A DNA stretch of 64,000 nt from Propionibacteriaceae bacterium (lineage in GTDB: Bacteria > Actinomycetota > Actinomycetes > Propionibacteriales > Propionibacteriaceae): positions 1-64,000 of the forward strand of contig JAISUR010000002.1 of NCBI GenBank assembly GCA_031271975.1, read 5' to 3'. Positions 28,280 through 36,886 of this stretch are shown here, piece by piece. The notes beneath the pieces were generated by a model. The model ran no database searches, had not been told where the DNA came from, and saw only the letters and a list, made by a program, of their open reading frames with translations. A program made the translations under genes and the position numbers. Numbering within the stretch: the stretch's first letter is position 1; each line of letters starts with the position of its first letter.

Positions 28280-29491
28280 ATGGCAATCCCAACTGACAAG
28301 CCCGCGTTCGGTGTGCTGGACGGCGTCAAGATCGTCTACGCGGCGATGGAGGAAGCAGTGCCCAAGGCGTGCTGCATCATGGCCGACTGGGGCGCCGACG
28401 TCACCTGGCTGGAGAACACCGGAGCCGGCGACACCGTCCGCGACACCGAATGGGTCAAGCAGGCCGAGCGCCGCAACCAGCGCAGCGTCGCCCTGAACTA
28501 CTTCGCCGAGGACGGCAAAGAGATCCTCTTCAAGATGATCGAGGACGCCGACATCTTCATCGAAGCTTCCAAGGGCGGCACGTATGCCAAGAAAGGCATC
28601 ACCGACGAGGCCCTGTGGGCGCGCAACCCGAAGCTGGTCATCGTGCACGTCTCCGGCTACGGCCAAACAGGCACGCCGGACCGGGTGAACCGGGCCGCGT
28701 ACGACCTCACGGTCATGGCCTACTCCGGCTACATGTGCCAAAACGGCACCCAGGACCAGCCGATGAATCCCGGTCCCTACACCGGCGACTACATCAACTC
28801 GCTGACGATCATCGGCGCCGCTCTCGCGGCCCTGTACAAGGTGCAGAAGACCGGCGAGGGCGAGTCGATCGACGTGGCCATGTTCGAGTCGCTGATGAAC
28901 ATTGGGCAGTACTACCTGGTCGACTACCTGAACGCCGGAGTCATCTGGCCGCGCCCCGGCGCCCGCAACCAAAATCTCTGCGGCATCGGCGAGTACAAGT
29001 GCGCCGACGGCTTCATCGGGCTGTGCGTGTATGGCGTGGCGCAGAACAAGTATCTGCTGGAAGCCATCGGCCTCGGCGAGCTGTGGGGCACGGAAGACTA
29101 CCCGGAAGACACCTCCGCGCTGTGGCTCAGCTCGCCCAAGGCGGCGCTCATCGAGCAAAAGCTGGAGGAATACCTGCTCACCCGCAACGTGCTGGACGTG
29201 GAGGCCGATTTCTCCGCGCACCGCATCGCGGCGCAAAAGGTCATGGAGTTCCCCGACCTGGTCGCCGAGGAGCACCTGGCCGCGCGCGGCGTTTGGCAGA
29301 ACTGGACGACCGGCGACGGCCGCGAGTTCAAAGGCCTGGGCGTGTTCCCGAAGTTCGAGCGCAATCCCGGCCAGATTTGGCGTCCGATGCCCGAGCAGGG
29401 CGAGGACACCGTGGATGTGCTGAGCAAGCTCGGCTACGCCCCAGAGCAGATCGAAAACTACATCGCCACCGGCGTCGTCAAGGCGTCATAG
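28280..29491 (+). CDS. caiB: CaiB-like CoA transferase (family III)
   Basis: Moves CoA between the pathway acids (in E. coli, gamma-butyrobetainyl-CoA or crotonobetainyl-CoA to carnitine). The 403-residue protein is close to E. coli CaiB in length and has IFIEASKG, KGITDEALWARNPKLVIVHVSGYGQTG, and the catalytic aspartate Asp170 in PYTGDYINS, matching CaiB Asp169. FKGLGVFPKFERNPGQIWR, near the C-terminus, corresponds to the conserved CaiB end. It follows caiA by 12 nt with GGAG before the ATG. Confidence 0.9.
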   Translation: MAIPTDKPAFGVLDGVKIVYAAMEEAVPKACCIMADWGADVTWLENTGAGDTVRDTEWVKQAERRNQRSVALNYFAEDGKEILFKMIEDADIFIEASKGGTYAKKGITDEALWARNPKLVIVHVSGYGQTGTPDRVNRAAYDLTVMAYSGYMCQNGTQDQPMNPGPYTGDYINSLTIIGAALAALYKVQKTGEGESIDVAMFESLMNIGQYYLVDYLNAGVIWPRPGARNQNLCGIGEYKCADGFIGLCVYGVAQNKYLLEAIGLGELWGTEDYPEDTSALWLSSPKAALIEQKLEEYLLTRNVLDVEADFSAHRIAAQKVMEFPDLVAEEHLAARGVWQNWTTGDGREFKGLGVFPKFERNPGQIWRPMPEQGEDTVDVLSKLGYAPEQIENYIATGVVKAS

Positions 29492-29503
29492 AAGGAACCA
29501 ACA

Positions 29504-30253
29504 ATGAAGATCATTGCCGCAATCAAGGTCTCCGCGGAGGCCCAAGATATCGAGGCCCGGCCGGACCGCACGCTCAACTTTGACCGCGCCCAGTCCAAGA
29601 TCGGCGCTTACGACCTCAACGCCGTGGAGGCGGCCCGCCAGCTTGCGGACACCGTCGGCGGCGAGGTCATCGGCCTGAGCGTCGGCACGTCGGCGCTGGC
29701 CAATTCGAAGGTCCGCAAGGACGCGCTCTCCCGCGGGTTGGACCAGTTGGACGTCGTCGCCAGCGACGAGTACGCCGATCTGGACTCCTTCCAGACCGCG
29801 CAGTTGTTGCAGTCGGCGTTGCAGCAGACCGGGTACGACCTGGTGCTGGTCGGCGCCGGCTCCTCGGACGTCTACGCGCAGCAGGTCGGCAACCAACTCG
29901 GCGCGCTGCTGGGTGTGCCGACGCTGAACGCGGTCAACAAGATCACCCCGGAAGGCGACCACCTTGTGGTTGAGCGGCTCCTGGAGGACGCCGTGCAGGT
30001 GATCGAAGTGCCGTTGCCCGCGGTCTTGTCGGTCACGTCGGGCATCAACACGCCGCGCATCGCCGGCATGAAGGAAATCCTCGCGGCGGGCAAGAAGCCT
30101 GTCAACGAGCTCGCCGCCGGCGCCGCCCCCGCAGGCAGCGCGCAGGCCGTTTCCACCCTGGCTCCGGAGCAGGTCTCCCGCCAGCAGAACATCGTCGAAG
30201 GCGATCCGGCGGAAGCGGCCGCCCAGCTCGCCGCCTACTTGAAAGCGCTGTGA
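29504..30253 (+). CDS. fixA: Electron transfer flavoprotein beta subunit, FixA-like
   Basis: A 249-residue ETF subunit that forms a dimer with FixB and passes electrons to CaiA. It starts MKIIAAIKVSAEAQDIE, continues with FDRAQSKIGAYDLNAVEAA and VLVGAGSSDVYAQQVG, as in E. coli FixA, and lacks extra domains. It follows caiB by 12 nt (AGAAGGA before the ATG) and precedes fixB by 1 nt. Position inside the cai-like operon assigns it to this pathway and not to general fatty acid oxidation. Confidence 0.92.
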   Translation: MKIIAAIKVSAEAQDIEARPDRTLNFDRAQSKIGAYDLNAVEAARQLADTVGGEVIGLSVGTSALANSKVRKDALSRGLDQLDVVASDEYADLDSFQTAQLLQSALQQTGYDLVLVGAGSSDVYAQQVGNQLGALLGVPTLNAVNKITPEGDHLVVERLLEDAVQVIEVPLPAVLSVTSGINTPRIAGMKEILAAGKKPVNELAAGAAPAGSAQAVSTLAPEQVSRQQNIVEGDPAEAAAQLAAYLKAL

Positions 30254-30254
30254 A

Positions 30255-31115
30255 ATGACTGAAGTATTCGTTATCGCTACCGGACCCACCACGCTGGCCC
30301 AAGGCGCCCGCGCGCTCGGCTCGGTGACCGCCGTCAACCTTGGTTCGGGCCCGGTTCCCGGCGCTGACAAGACGCTGGCCGTGAACGCGGCCGGCCTGGT
30401 TGAGGGCTATGCCAAGCCGATCGCAGAATTGCTGTCGGCCAGAGGCGCCGAGGTCGTCTTGTTCGACACCGACGTGCAGTCGCGCCTGCTGGCTGGCAAG
30501 ATCGCCTCGTATCTGGGCACGGCTGCCCGCAACGCGGCGGAAATCAAGCTGCCCAACATCGGCCGCATGGTCTACGGCGGCCTGGCCGTGGCCACCGAGA
30601 GCGTTGCCGGCGTGGCCGTGCTGGTCGTCGGCCCCGGCGTCCTGCCGCCGCTCGAAGGCGGCTCGGACGCGGTCGAAAACATCGCGCTGACTCCTGACGA
30701 CGCCGGTCTGAAGCTGGTGTCCACGCAGCCCAAGGGCGGCGAGTCGGTGAACTTGTCGGCGGCCAAGCGCGTGGTCGGCGTGGGCCGCGGTTTCGCAGCC
30801 CAGGACGATCTCGACCTGGCCCGGCAGTTGGCCGCCAAGCTGGGCGCCGAGCTGGCGTGCAGCCGACCGATCGCCGAAGGCGTCAACTGGATGCCCACCG
30901 AGCGCTACATCGGCGTGTCCGGCGCGACGCTGCGACCCGAGCTGTACCTGGCCGTGGGCATCTCCGGGCAGATCCAGCACATGGTCGGCGTCAACAAAGC
31001 CAAAGCCATCGTCGCGATCAACAAGGACAAGAACGCCCCGGTGTTCAAACAAGCCGATTTCGGAATCGTCGGAGACCTGTACCAGGTGCTCCCGGCCCTG
31101 ATCGCAGCACTGTAG
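30255..31115 (+). CDS. fixB: Electron transfer flavoprotein alpha subunit, FixB-like
   Basis: The FAD-binding partner of FixA, 286 residues. The C-terminal FAD domain shows RVVGVGRGFAAQDDLDLARQ, YIGVSGATLRPELYLAVGISGQIQHM and IVAINKDKNAPVFKQADFGIVGD, the classic ETF-alpha signature. Such FixAB pairs may bifurcate electrons between CaiA and a quinone or ferredoxin acceptor. The ATG lies 1 nt after the fixA stop, so translation is coupled. Confidence 0.93.
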   Translation: MTEVFVIATGPTTLAQGARALGSVTAVNLGSGPVPGADKTLAVNAAGLVEGYAKPIAELLSARGAEVVLFDTDVQSRLLAGKIASYLGTAARNAAEIKLPNIGRMVYGGLAVATESVAGVAVLVVGPGVLPPLEGGSDAVENIALTPDDAGLKLVSTQPKGGESVNLSAAKRVVGVGRGFAAQDDLDLARQLAAKLGAELACSRPIAEGVNWMPTERYIGVSGATLRPELYLAVGISGQIQHMVGVNKAKAIVAINKDKNAPVFKQADFGIVGDLYQVLPALIAAL

Positions 31116-31124
31116 GAGCCAGAC

Positions 31125-32732
31125 ATGGCCGACATCGCCGCCTGCCACACCATCGCAGACGTTTGGGCGTCAGCGGTGGAATGCGGCGGTGCTCGGCCGT
31201 TCCTGGTCTACCTGAGCGGCGACCAGCGCTCCGAATACACCTATGCGGAGTTCGACAAGCTGATCAACCGGGCCGCCAACGCGTTCCGCGCCCTGGGCGT
31301 GGCGGTTGGCGACCGGGTGGTCATGCAAATCCGCAACTCGCCCGAATTCCTCACCTGCCTGTTCGGCCTGGCCAAGATCGGCGCCATCGCCGTGCCGGTC
31401 GGGCTACAAGCTCCGCAGGCCGAGTTGCGGGCCACTAGCGAACGCGTGGGCGCCCACTACGCCGTGGTCGACTCACTGGCCGGGCAAGTCGTTATCAAGC
31501 CCGACGCCGCAACCGGTCACTGGGACGCCCCAACCCGTCATCCTGAACTTGTTTCAGGATCTTCGGACGACAGTCCGATGCGTCCCAAAGGGACGCCCGG
31601 TGAGCCGCTGAGCTACCAGGCTCTCTGCCAAGCAGCATCGGCGGATTTCGCCCCCGACCCAGCGGTCACGTCCGACACGGTCGCCGAACTGCTGTTCACC
31701 TCCGGCACGACCGCGGCCCCCAAGGGCGTGATGATCACCCACGCCAATGTCGTTTTCTCCGGCCACTACGGCGTGTGGCAAACCTCGCTGCGGGCCGCGG
31801 ACCGGCTTTTCACGACCATGCCCGCCTGCCACTCCAACTTCCAACTTGCCGCCCTGACGCCGGTGCTGCTCGCGGGCGCGACACTCGTGTTAGCCGAGCG
31901 CTATTCGGCGTCCCGCTTCTGGGCGCAGGTCCGAGCCGAGCGGGCGACGGTCATCCAGCTCATCGCGATGATGGCCCGTACACTCCTGCTGCAGCCTCCC
32001 ACCGACATGGACGCGCGCCACGACGTGCGCGAAGTGCTGTACTTCATGCCGATCTCGGAGGCTGAAAAGAACGCCTTCGAGACGCGTTTCGGCGTCAGGT
32101 TCATGAACTCTTACGGTTCGACCGAGTCGATCGGCTGGGCCGTCACCGATCCGCCCACCGGGCCGCGCCGCTGGCCTTCCGTCGGCCGCGCCGGATTGGG
32201 CTACGAAGTTGGCATCTTCGACACGGACGGCAACCAGCTTCCTCCCGGCGTCGTGGGCGAGTTCCGCATCAAGGGCATCCCCGGACGCAGCCTCATGCTG
32301 GGCTACTACGGAGATCCTGAAGCGACGCAGCGGGCGCTGGTGAGCTGCGATCTGGATTCGGAGGGGCGTTCTGCGTGGCTGCGCACCTCGGACCAGGGCT
32401 ATATGGACTCCGAAGGTTGGTTCCACTTCGTGGACCGCGCTCAGAACGTCATTAAGCGCAGCGGCGAGAACATCTCCACCACAGAGGTGGAAAACACCCT
32501 CACCGCGCATCCCGGCATCGCGGAGGCCGCCGTCATCGGCGTGCCGGACCCGATGCGCGACCAAGCGGTCAAAGCCTTCGTAAGGTTGTCCGACCCCACG
32601 CTCACCCCCGCTGAAATCAGCGCCTATTGCCTGGCCGAACTGGCCTGCTACAAGGTGCCTGAGTTCATCGAAGTCGTCACCGACTTCCCACGTACCTCAT
32701 CAATGAAGATCGAAAAGCGACTTCTCAAGTAG
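31125..32732 (+). CDS. caiC: Carnitine/crotonobetaine-CoA ligase-like enzyme with repeat-derived insert
   Basis: Activates the pathway acid with ATP and CoA. The 535-residue protein follows E. coli CaiC closely: LINRAANAFRALGV near residue 47, the P-loop LLFTSGTTAAPKGVMITHANV at 189-210, MPACHSNFQL, and MNSYGSTESIGWAV, then RRWPSVGRAG and the C-terminal lid with KRSGENISTTEVENTL and DFPRTSSMKIEKR. The catalytic lysine is in the last motif. Residues about 137-159 (TRHPELVSGSSDDSPMRPKG) are encoded by a palindromic repeat element and are not part of the family; they sit in a variable loop before the P-loop and keep the frame open. Start ATG with GGAG upstream, 9 nt after fixB. Confidence 0.9.
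   Translation: MADIAACHTIADVWASAVECGGARPFLVYLSGDQRSEYTYAEFDKLINRAANAFRALGVAVGDRVVMQIRNSPEFLTCLFGLAKIGAIAVPVGLQAPQAELRATSERVGAHYAVVDSLAGQVVIKPDAATGHWDAPTRHPELVSGSSDDSPMRPKGTPGEPLSYQALCQAASADFAPDPAVTSDTVAELLFTSGTTAAPKGVMITHANVVFSGHYGVWQTSLRAADRLFTTMPACHSNFQLAALTPVLLAGATLVLAERYSASRFWAQVRAERATVIQLIAMMARTLLLQPPTDMDARHDVREVLYFMPISEAEKNAFETRFGVRFMNSYGSTESIGWAVTDPPTGPRRWPSVGRAGLGYEVGIFDTDGNQLPPGVVGEFRIKGIPGRSLMLGYYGDPEATQRALVSCDLDSEGRSAWLRTSDQGYMDSEGWFHFVDRAQNVIKRSGENISTTEVENTLTAHPGIAEAAVIGVPDPMRDQAVKAFVRLSDPTLTPAEISAYCLAELACYKVPEFIEVVTDFPRTSSMKIEKRLLK
31534..31600. repeat. Palindromic repeat A inside the caiC coding sequence
   Basis: Three perfect hairpins in a row: ATCCTGAA-cttgt-TTCAGGAT (31540-31560), CGGAC-gaca-GTCCG (31564-31577) and GCGTCCC-aaa-GGGACGC (31580-31596). 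This is the same triple-hairpin order as the copy at 12250-12309 in the opposite orientation. It is translated in frame as part of CaiC. Confidence 0.85.
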
Positions 32733-32752
32733 ACAAAGAAAAGGAACAAGCC

Positions 32753-33625
32753 ATGGGCAAGATCAAGACCGAGATGGTGGGCCAGACCTTCGGCCCGTTC
32801 GTCAGGGACTACACATTCCGCGACCTGGAGCTGTTCGCCCTGGGCTGCGGCGCAGGCATCGACGGCAAAGACGACCTCATCTACCTGAACGAGCACGATG
32901 AGCGCGATCCGCAGCTCAAGGTGCTGCCGATGTTCGGCGCGATGCTGATCGTCGATTCCGAGGTGACCCGCACCATCGACTACGGCTACAACTACGCCGG
33001 CTCCCTGCACTGGGGATTCGACATCCGCTACCACCAGCCCATCACCAAGATGGCTGACCACTTGGAGACCAAAGTCCGCCTGGAGGGCCTGTACGACCGC
33101 GGCGAGGGCCGGGGCCTGCTCGCCCAGCACATCGGCGACACCTACGACTCTGACGGCAACCTGCTCTTCACGAACGAGAGCTGGGATTGCCTGATCTACG
33201 ACGGCGGCTGGGGCGGCCCGGCGGCGCCCAAGGATGTCGTCGAGATGCCCGACCGCGAGCCGGATTTCGAGGTCGCCGAGACCATCCCGTTCAACCAGGC
33301 GCTGATCTACCGGCTGTCCGGGGATTACCACCCGCAGCACATCGACTGGGACTATGCCGCGGCGAACAACGAGCCGCGCCCGATCCTGCACGCGATCAGC
33401 TATGCGGGCGTGGTCATGCGCCACTTCATCAAGACCTTCATCCCCGGCGAGCCCGAGCGGCTCACCCGCTTCAAGACCCGGATCACCTCCCCGGTGCATC
33501 CCGGCGCGACGTTGCGGACCCAGCTGTGGCAGGTCGGCGACGGCGAAGCCCGTTTCAAGCTGGTCGAGGCCGACGATCCCAACGCCAAGCCGCACCTCAA
33601 CTGGGGCCTCATCGAGTGGAAGTGA
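32753..33625 (+). CDS. MaoC-type (hotdog) enoyl-CoA hydratase in the place of CaiD
   Basis: A 290-residue double-hotdog protein. The C-terminal half holds the hydratase-2 motif YRLSGDYHPQHIDWDYAAAN with the predicted catalytic pair Asp191 and His196, followed by RPILHAISYAGV; the N-terminal half (residues 1-165) is a degenerate hotdog. The layout resembles eukaryotic-type MaoC / peroxisomal hydratase 2 enzymes, which make (R)-3-hydroxyacyl-CoA. L-carnitine is the (R)-hydroxy isomer, so the enzyme could hydrate crotonobetainyl-CoA or dehydrate carnitinyl-CoA in place of the crotonase CaiD, which is absent. It follows caiC by 20 nt (AAAGGAAC before the ATG). The assignment to this pathway is from position. 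Confidence 0.8.
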   Translation: MGKIKTEMVGQTFGPFVRDYTFRDLELFALGCGAGIDGKDDLIYLNEHDERDPQLKVLPMFGAMLIVDSEVTRTIDYGYNYAGSLHWGFDIRYHQPITKMADHLETKVRLEGLYDRGEGRGLLAQHIGDTYDSDGNLLFTNESWDCLIYDGGWGGPAAPKDVVEMPDREPDFEVAETIPFNQALIYRLSGDYHPQHIDWDYAAANNEPRPILHAISYAGVVMRHFIKTFIPGEPERLTRFKTRITSPVHPGATLRTQLWQVGDGEARFKLVEADDPNAKPHLNWGLIEWK

Positions 33626-33877
33626 CCCGTCATCACGGACTTGTTCCGGGGTGATGCTCCCCGTCATCCGGGCCTCGTTCGGGGGTGACGCTCCCCGTCA
33701 TCCGGGCCTCGTTCGGGGGTGATGCTCCCCGTCATCCGGGCCTCGTTCGGGGGTGACGCCCTTCCCGTTATCGCGGCCTCGTTCGGGGGTGACGCCCTTC
33801 CCGTTATCGCGGCCTCGTTCCGGGATAACACCCTCCCCGTCATCCCGGACTTGTTCCGGGATCTCGGACGAAGTCCG
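33626..33877. repeat. Seven-unit tandem array of palindromic repeat A
   Basis: The 275-bp gap after the hydratase gene is filled by about seven consecutive units of 33-43 bp. Each has the form CCCGTCATC-n-GG...GTTC-n-GGGGTGACGC, with arms drifting in step (for example GTTATCGCGG with GGGATAAC in the sixth unit). The last unit is a standard copy with ATCCCGGA-cttgt-TCCGGGAT and CGGAC-gaa-GTCCG (to 33877). Units are contiguous, so this is not a CRISPR array. No gene or promoter is seen in it. Confidence 0.9.
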
Positions 33878-33900
33878 CTCCAACCACGAAAGGCAGACCA

Positions 33901-35238
33901 ATGAGCGATCTCAGAAGCATCGACGATGCGAGCATGAACCCGTTCTTGAAGAAGGTCGTCTTCTTCTCCAGCGGGGGTTCCTTCTTGGACGGGTACGTGC
34001 TCTCCATCATCGGCGTCGCGCTCGTTGAGCTGACAATGTGGCTGAATCTGTCGGCCGTGGACTCGGCGCTCATCGGCGCCGCGTCCTTGGCCGGAATCTT
34101 CGCCGGCTCCATCGTCGGCGGGCGCCTGACGGACGCACTTGGCCGGCGCAAGATGTTCATCATCGATGTGTCGGCCATCGGGGTCACCTCGCTGGCCTGC
34201 GTGCTGATCCAGGTGCCGTGGCAACTGGTCCTGCTGCGCTTCTTGCTGGGCTTCTTCATCGGCGCGGACTATCCGATCGCCACGTCGCTGATCGCGGAGT
34301 TCGTGCCGAAGAAGCAGCGGGCGATCGGCATGGGCATCGTTTCGGCCGCCTGGTATCTGGGCGCCACCGCCGCCGCCTTCGTCGGCTTCGCACTCTTCGC
34401 CGTGGAGGGCGGCTGGCGGTGGATGCTGGGTTCGGCCATAGTGCCGTGTGTGGTGCTGCTGATCGGCCGCCACGACATTCCGGAGTCGCCGCGCTGGTTG
34501 CTGAAACGCGGCCGCGCCGCCGACGCCCAAAAGGTGATGGTGAAAGTTTGGGGTGAAGAGATCGACCTCGACGAGCCCGACCAGGCGCCCAGCGGGAAGA
34601 GCGCCTTCGCGCAAATTTTCGCCTCCGGCTATCTGGGCCGCATCGTCTATCTGGGCCTGCTGATCCTGTGCCAAGTGGTTCCGATGTACGCCATGTACAC
34701 CTTTGGCCCGCGCATCATGGAAGCCTTTGGCTTGGGTTCCGGCGCGCTGTCGATCTTGGGCGAGGCGTTGGTGAGCCTGTTCTTCCTGGTCGGGTCGGTG
34801 CCCGCGATGTTCTGGCTGAACTCGCTGGGCCGCCGCCCGCTGCTGATCGGCTCGTTGGCGCTGATGGCCGTTGGCCTGTTCATCCCCGGCGTGTGGCCCG
34901 GTGCGAGTATCGTGGTCATCGTGCTGGCTTTCGGCCTCTATGCGTTCTTCTCCGGCGGGCCCGGAATCCTGCAATGGCTGTACCCGAACGAGCTTTTCCC
35001 GACCCATGTGCGCGCGACCGCCGTGGGTGTCGCCATAGCGATCAGCCGCATCGGCGTCGTAGTGTCTACCTATGGCTTGCCACTGTTCCTGGAGGCGTAC
35101 GGCATCGGCCCGACGATGCTCGTCGGCTTCGGGCTGCTGCTGGCGGCCCTCGTGCTCTCCATCTTCATGGCCCCCGAAACCCGGGGCCTGACCCTCACCG
35201 AGGCCAGCTCACTGACCCAACTATCCGAAAGGAAATAG
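33901..35238 (+). CDS. MFS transporter, second of the cluster (sugar-porter/MHS-like)
   Basis: A 445-residue, 12-helix protein. It has the loop motif GGRLTDALGRRKMFIID, the inter-domain motif PESPRWLLKRGR and the late PETRGLTLTEA typical of the sugar porter and metabolite:H+ symporter families, which carry many organic acids and betaines besides sugars. It differs from the first MFS protein of the cluster, so the two probably move different compounds, such as substrate and product. It starts 23 nt after the palindrome array; fixC starts immediately after its stop. Substrate unknown. Confidence 0.85.
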   Translation: MSDLRSIDDASMNPFLKKVVFFSSGGSFLDGYVLSIIGVALVELTMWLNLSAVDSALIGAASLAGIFAGSIVGGRLTDALGRRKMFIIDVSAIGVTSLACVLIQVPWQLVLLRFLLGFFIGADYPIATSLIAEFVPKKQRAIGMGIVSAAWYLGATAAAFVGFALFAVEGGWRWMLGSAIVPCVVLLIGRHDIPESPRWLLKRGRAADAQKVMVKVWGEEIDLDEPDQAPSGKSAFAQIFASGYLGRIVYLGLLILCQVVPMYAMYTFGPRIMEAFGLGSGALSILGEALVSLFFLVGSVPAMFWLNSLGRRPLLIGSLALMAVGLFIPGVWPGASIVVIVLAFGLYAFFSGGPGILQWLYPNELFPTHVRATAVGVAIAISRIGVVVSTYGLPLFLEAYGIGPTMLVGFGLLLAALVLSIFMAPETRGLTLTEASSLTQLSERK

Positions 35239-36531
35239 ATGATGTCTGATTTCGAAGCCATCGTCGTCGGTTCCGGCTGCGCCGGGCCAATCGCCGCATA
35301 TGAGCTGGCCAAGGCCGGCAAGTCGGTCCTCGTCGTGGAGCGGGGCAACTTCTGCGGCGCGAAAAACATGTCCGGCGGGCGGCTGTACACGCACTCGCTG
35401 CGCAAGGTGTTTCCCGATTTCAACGCGGCGGAGGCTCCGGTGGAGCGCCGCGTGGTGCGGGAGCGGATTTCGATGCTCGCCCCAGACGCCAACTTCACCG
35501 CCGAATTCACCGACGAGATCTTGCGGGATCCGGCCAATGAGTCGTATTCGGTGCTGCGCGCCCGGTTCGACCCGTGGCTGGCGTCCAAAGCCGAAGACGC
35601 CGGAGCCGAGTACATCAACGGCATCGCCGTCGAGGCGCTGCTGAAGTCGGGTGACAAGGTCACGGGCGTGCGGGCCGGCGACGACGAGATCACCGCCGAC
35701 GTGGTGCTGTTGTGCGACGGCGCCAACTCGCTGCTGGCCGGCCAGGCCGTTGGCGCGCCGCGCCCCACGCCTTCCCAGATGGCGGTGGGTGTGAAGCAGG
35801 TCATCGAGTTGCCCACGTCTGTGATCAGCGACCGCCTGATGACGTCCGACGACGAGGGCGCGGCCTGGCTGTTCGTCGGCGACGCCACCAAAGGCCATGT
35901 GGGCGGCGGGTTCGTCTACACCAACAAGGACACGATCTCGCTGGGCCTGGTCGCGACGATATCCGACTTGATGGCGTCCGAGACCCCGGTCTACCAGATG
36001 CTGGAGGACTTCAAGAACCACCCGGCCGTCGCCCCGCTGATCCGCGGCGGGCGGGTGGTCGAACATTCCGGGCACCTGGTCGCCGAGGGCGGCTATGACG
36101 CCATGCCGCCGTTGGTCGGCGACGGCGTGTTGTTGGCTGGGGAATCCGCGCTGATGTGTATCAACGCTGGCTACACGGTGCGCGGCATGGATTTGGCGAT
36201 AGCGGCCGGCATGTACGCCGGGCAAGCTGCCGCCGCCGCGCTCACCGCGGGCGACACCTCCGCGGCCGGCCTGGCGGGGTACCGCTCGGCGCTGGAGAAC
36301 TCGTTCGTCCTCAAGGACATGCAGACCTTGCGCCGCTTCCCGCACTTCATGGAACACACCACGCGCCTGTTCACGCAGTATCCGGCGATGGTGCGCGACG
36401 TGTTCCGCAAGCTGTTCGTGGTGGACGGCACGCCCGTGCGGCCGATCCGCAAGACGCTGCCACAGGTCGCCAAAGAAGTCGGCTATCTGAACTTGGCCAA
36501 AGACGTGTGGGCGGGGGTGAAAGCACTGTGA
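35239..36531 (+). CDS. fixC: ETF-quinone oxidoreductase-like flavoprotein FixC
   Basis: Passes electrons between the FixAB flavoprotein and the quinone pool or another carrier at the membrane. The 430-residue protein starts MMSDFEAIVVGSGCAGPIAAYELAKAGKSVLVVERG, an FAD-binding Rossmann motif, followed by NMSGGRLYTHSL, and has GDGVLLAGESALMCINAGYTVRGMDLAI, the FAD-closing segment typical of FixC. ATG at 35239 or 35242; AAAGGAAA is upstream. It starts directly after the MFS stop and its stop overlaps the fixX start. Confidence 0.93.
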   Translation: MMSDFEAIVVGSGCAGPIAAYELAKAGKSVLVVERGNFCGAKNMSGGRLYTHSLRKVFPDFNAAEAPVERRVVRERISMLAPDANFTAEFTDEILRDPANESYSVLRARFDPWLASKAEDAGAEYINGIAVEALLKSGDKVTGVRAGDDEITADVVLLCDGANSLLAGQAVGAPRPTPSQMAVGVKQVIELPTSVISDRLMTSDDEGAAWLFVGDATKGHVGGGFVYTNKDTISLGLVATISDLMASETPVYQMLEDFKNHPAVAPLIRGGRVVEHSGHLVAEGGYDAMPPLVGDGVLLAGESALMCINAGYTVRGMDLAIAAGMYAGQAAAAALTAGDTSAAGLAGYRSALENSFVLKDMQTLRRFPHFMEHTTRLFTQYPAMVRDVFRKLFVVDGTPVRPIRKTLPQVAKEVGYLNLAKDVWAGVKAL

Positions 36532-36827
36532 GCACCGTGAACACCATCACCGTGAATGTCGACGAATATCTCGGCTTGAACAAGTACGAGGTAGACGAGG
36601 CCAATCCGCACATCGAACTGGCGTCCAACCCGGATCGCGAAGAGTTCTTGAAGCTGGTCCGGGTCTGCCCGGCGGCCCTGTACAAGATCGACGCCGAAGG
36701 CCACCAAACCTTCGACTACGCCGGATGCCTGGAATGCGGCACCTGCCGGATCACCGCCGGTTCCACCATCATCGCCAGATGGACGAATCCCGGCCCGACG
36801 ATGGGCGTCGAATACCGTTACGGATAG
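36528..36827 (+). CDS. fixX: Ferredoxin-like protein FixX
   Basis: A 99-residue iron-sulfur partner of FixC. The cysteine motifs RVCPAALYKI and CLECGTCRI give the binding set, and the C-terminus WTNPGPTMGVEYRYG is typical of FixX. The GTG at 36528 overlaps the fixC stop (GTGA). With FixABC it completes the electron pathway of the carnitine-like cluster. Confidence 0.93.
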   Translation: MSTVNTITVNVDEYLGLNKYEVDEANPHIELASNPDREEFLKLVRVCPAALYKIDAEGHQTFDYAGCLECGTCRITAGSTIIARWTNPGPTMGVEYRYG

Positions 36828-36886
36828 CGCGAGCGGATTATGCTGGTCTCTGGCCGTTGCGACGCCAAATCAAGGGGGATAGCTGG

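Noticed and set aside
31534..31600. Frameshift or pseudogene in caiC
   Set aside because: The inserted element keeps the frame and all catalytic motifs after it are intact.
33626..33877. CRISPR-like array
   Set aside because: Units are contiguous and each is a palindrome; there are no unique spacers and no cas genes.
33664..35007. Long minus-strand open frame over the repeat array and MFS gene
   Set aside because: It is antisense to a clear 12-helix transporter and its repetitive end is only translated palindromes.
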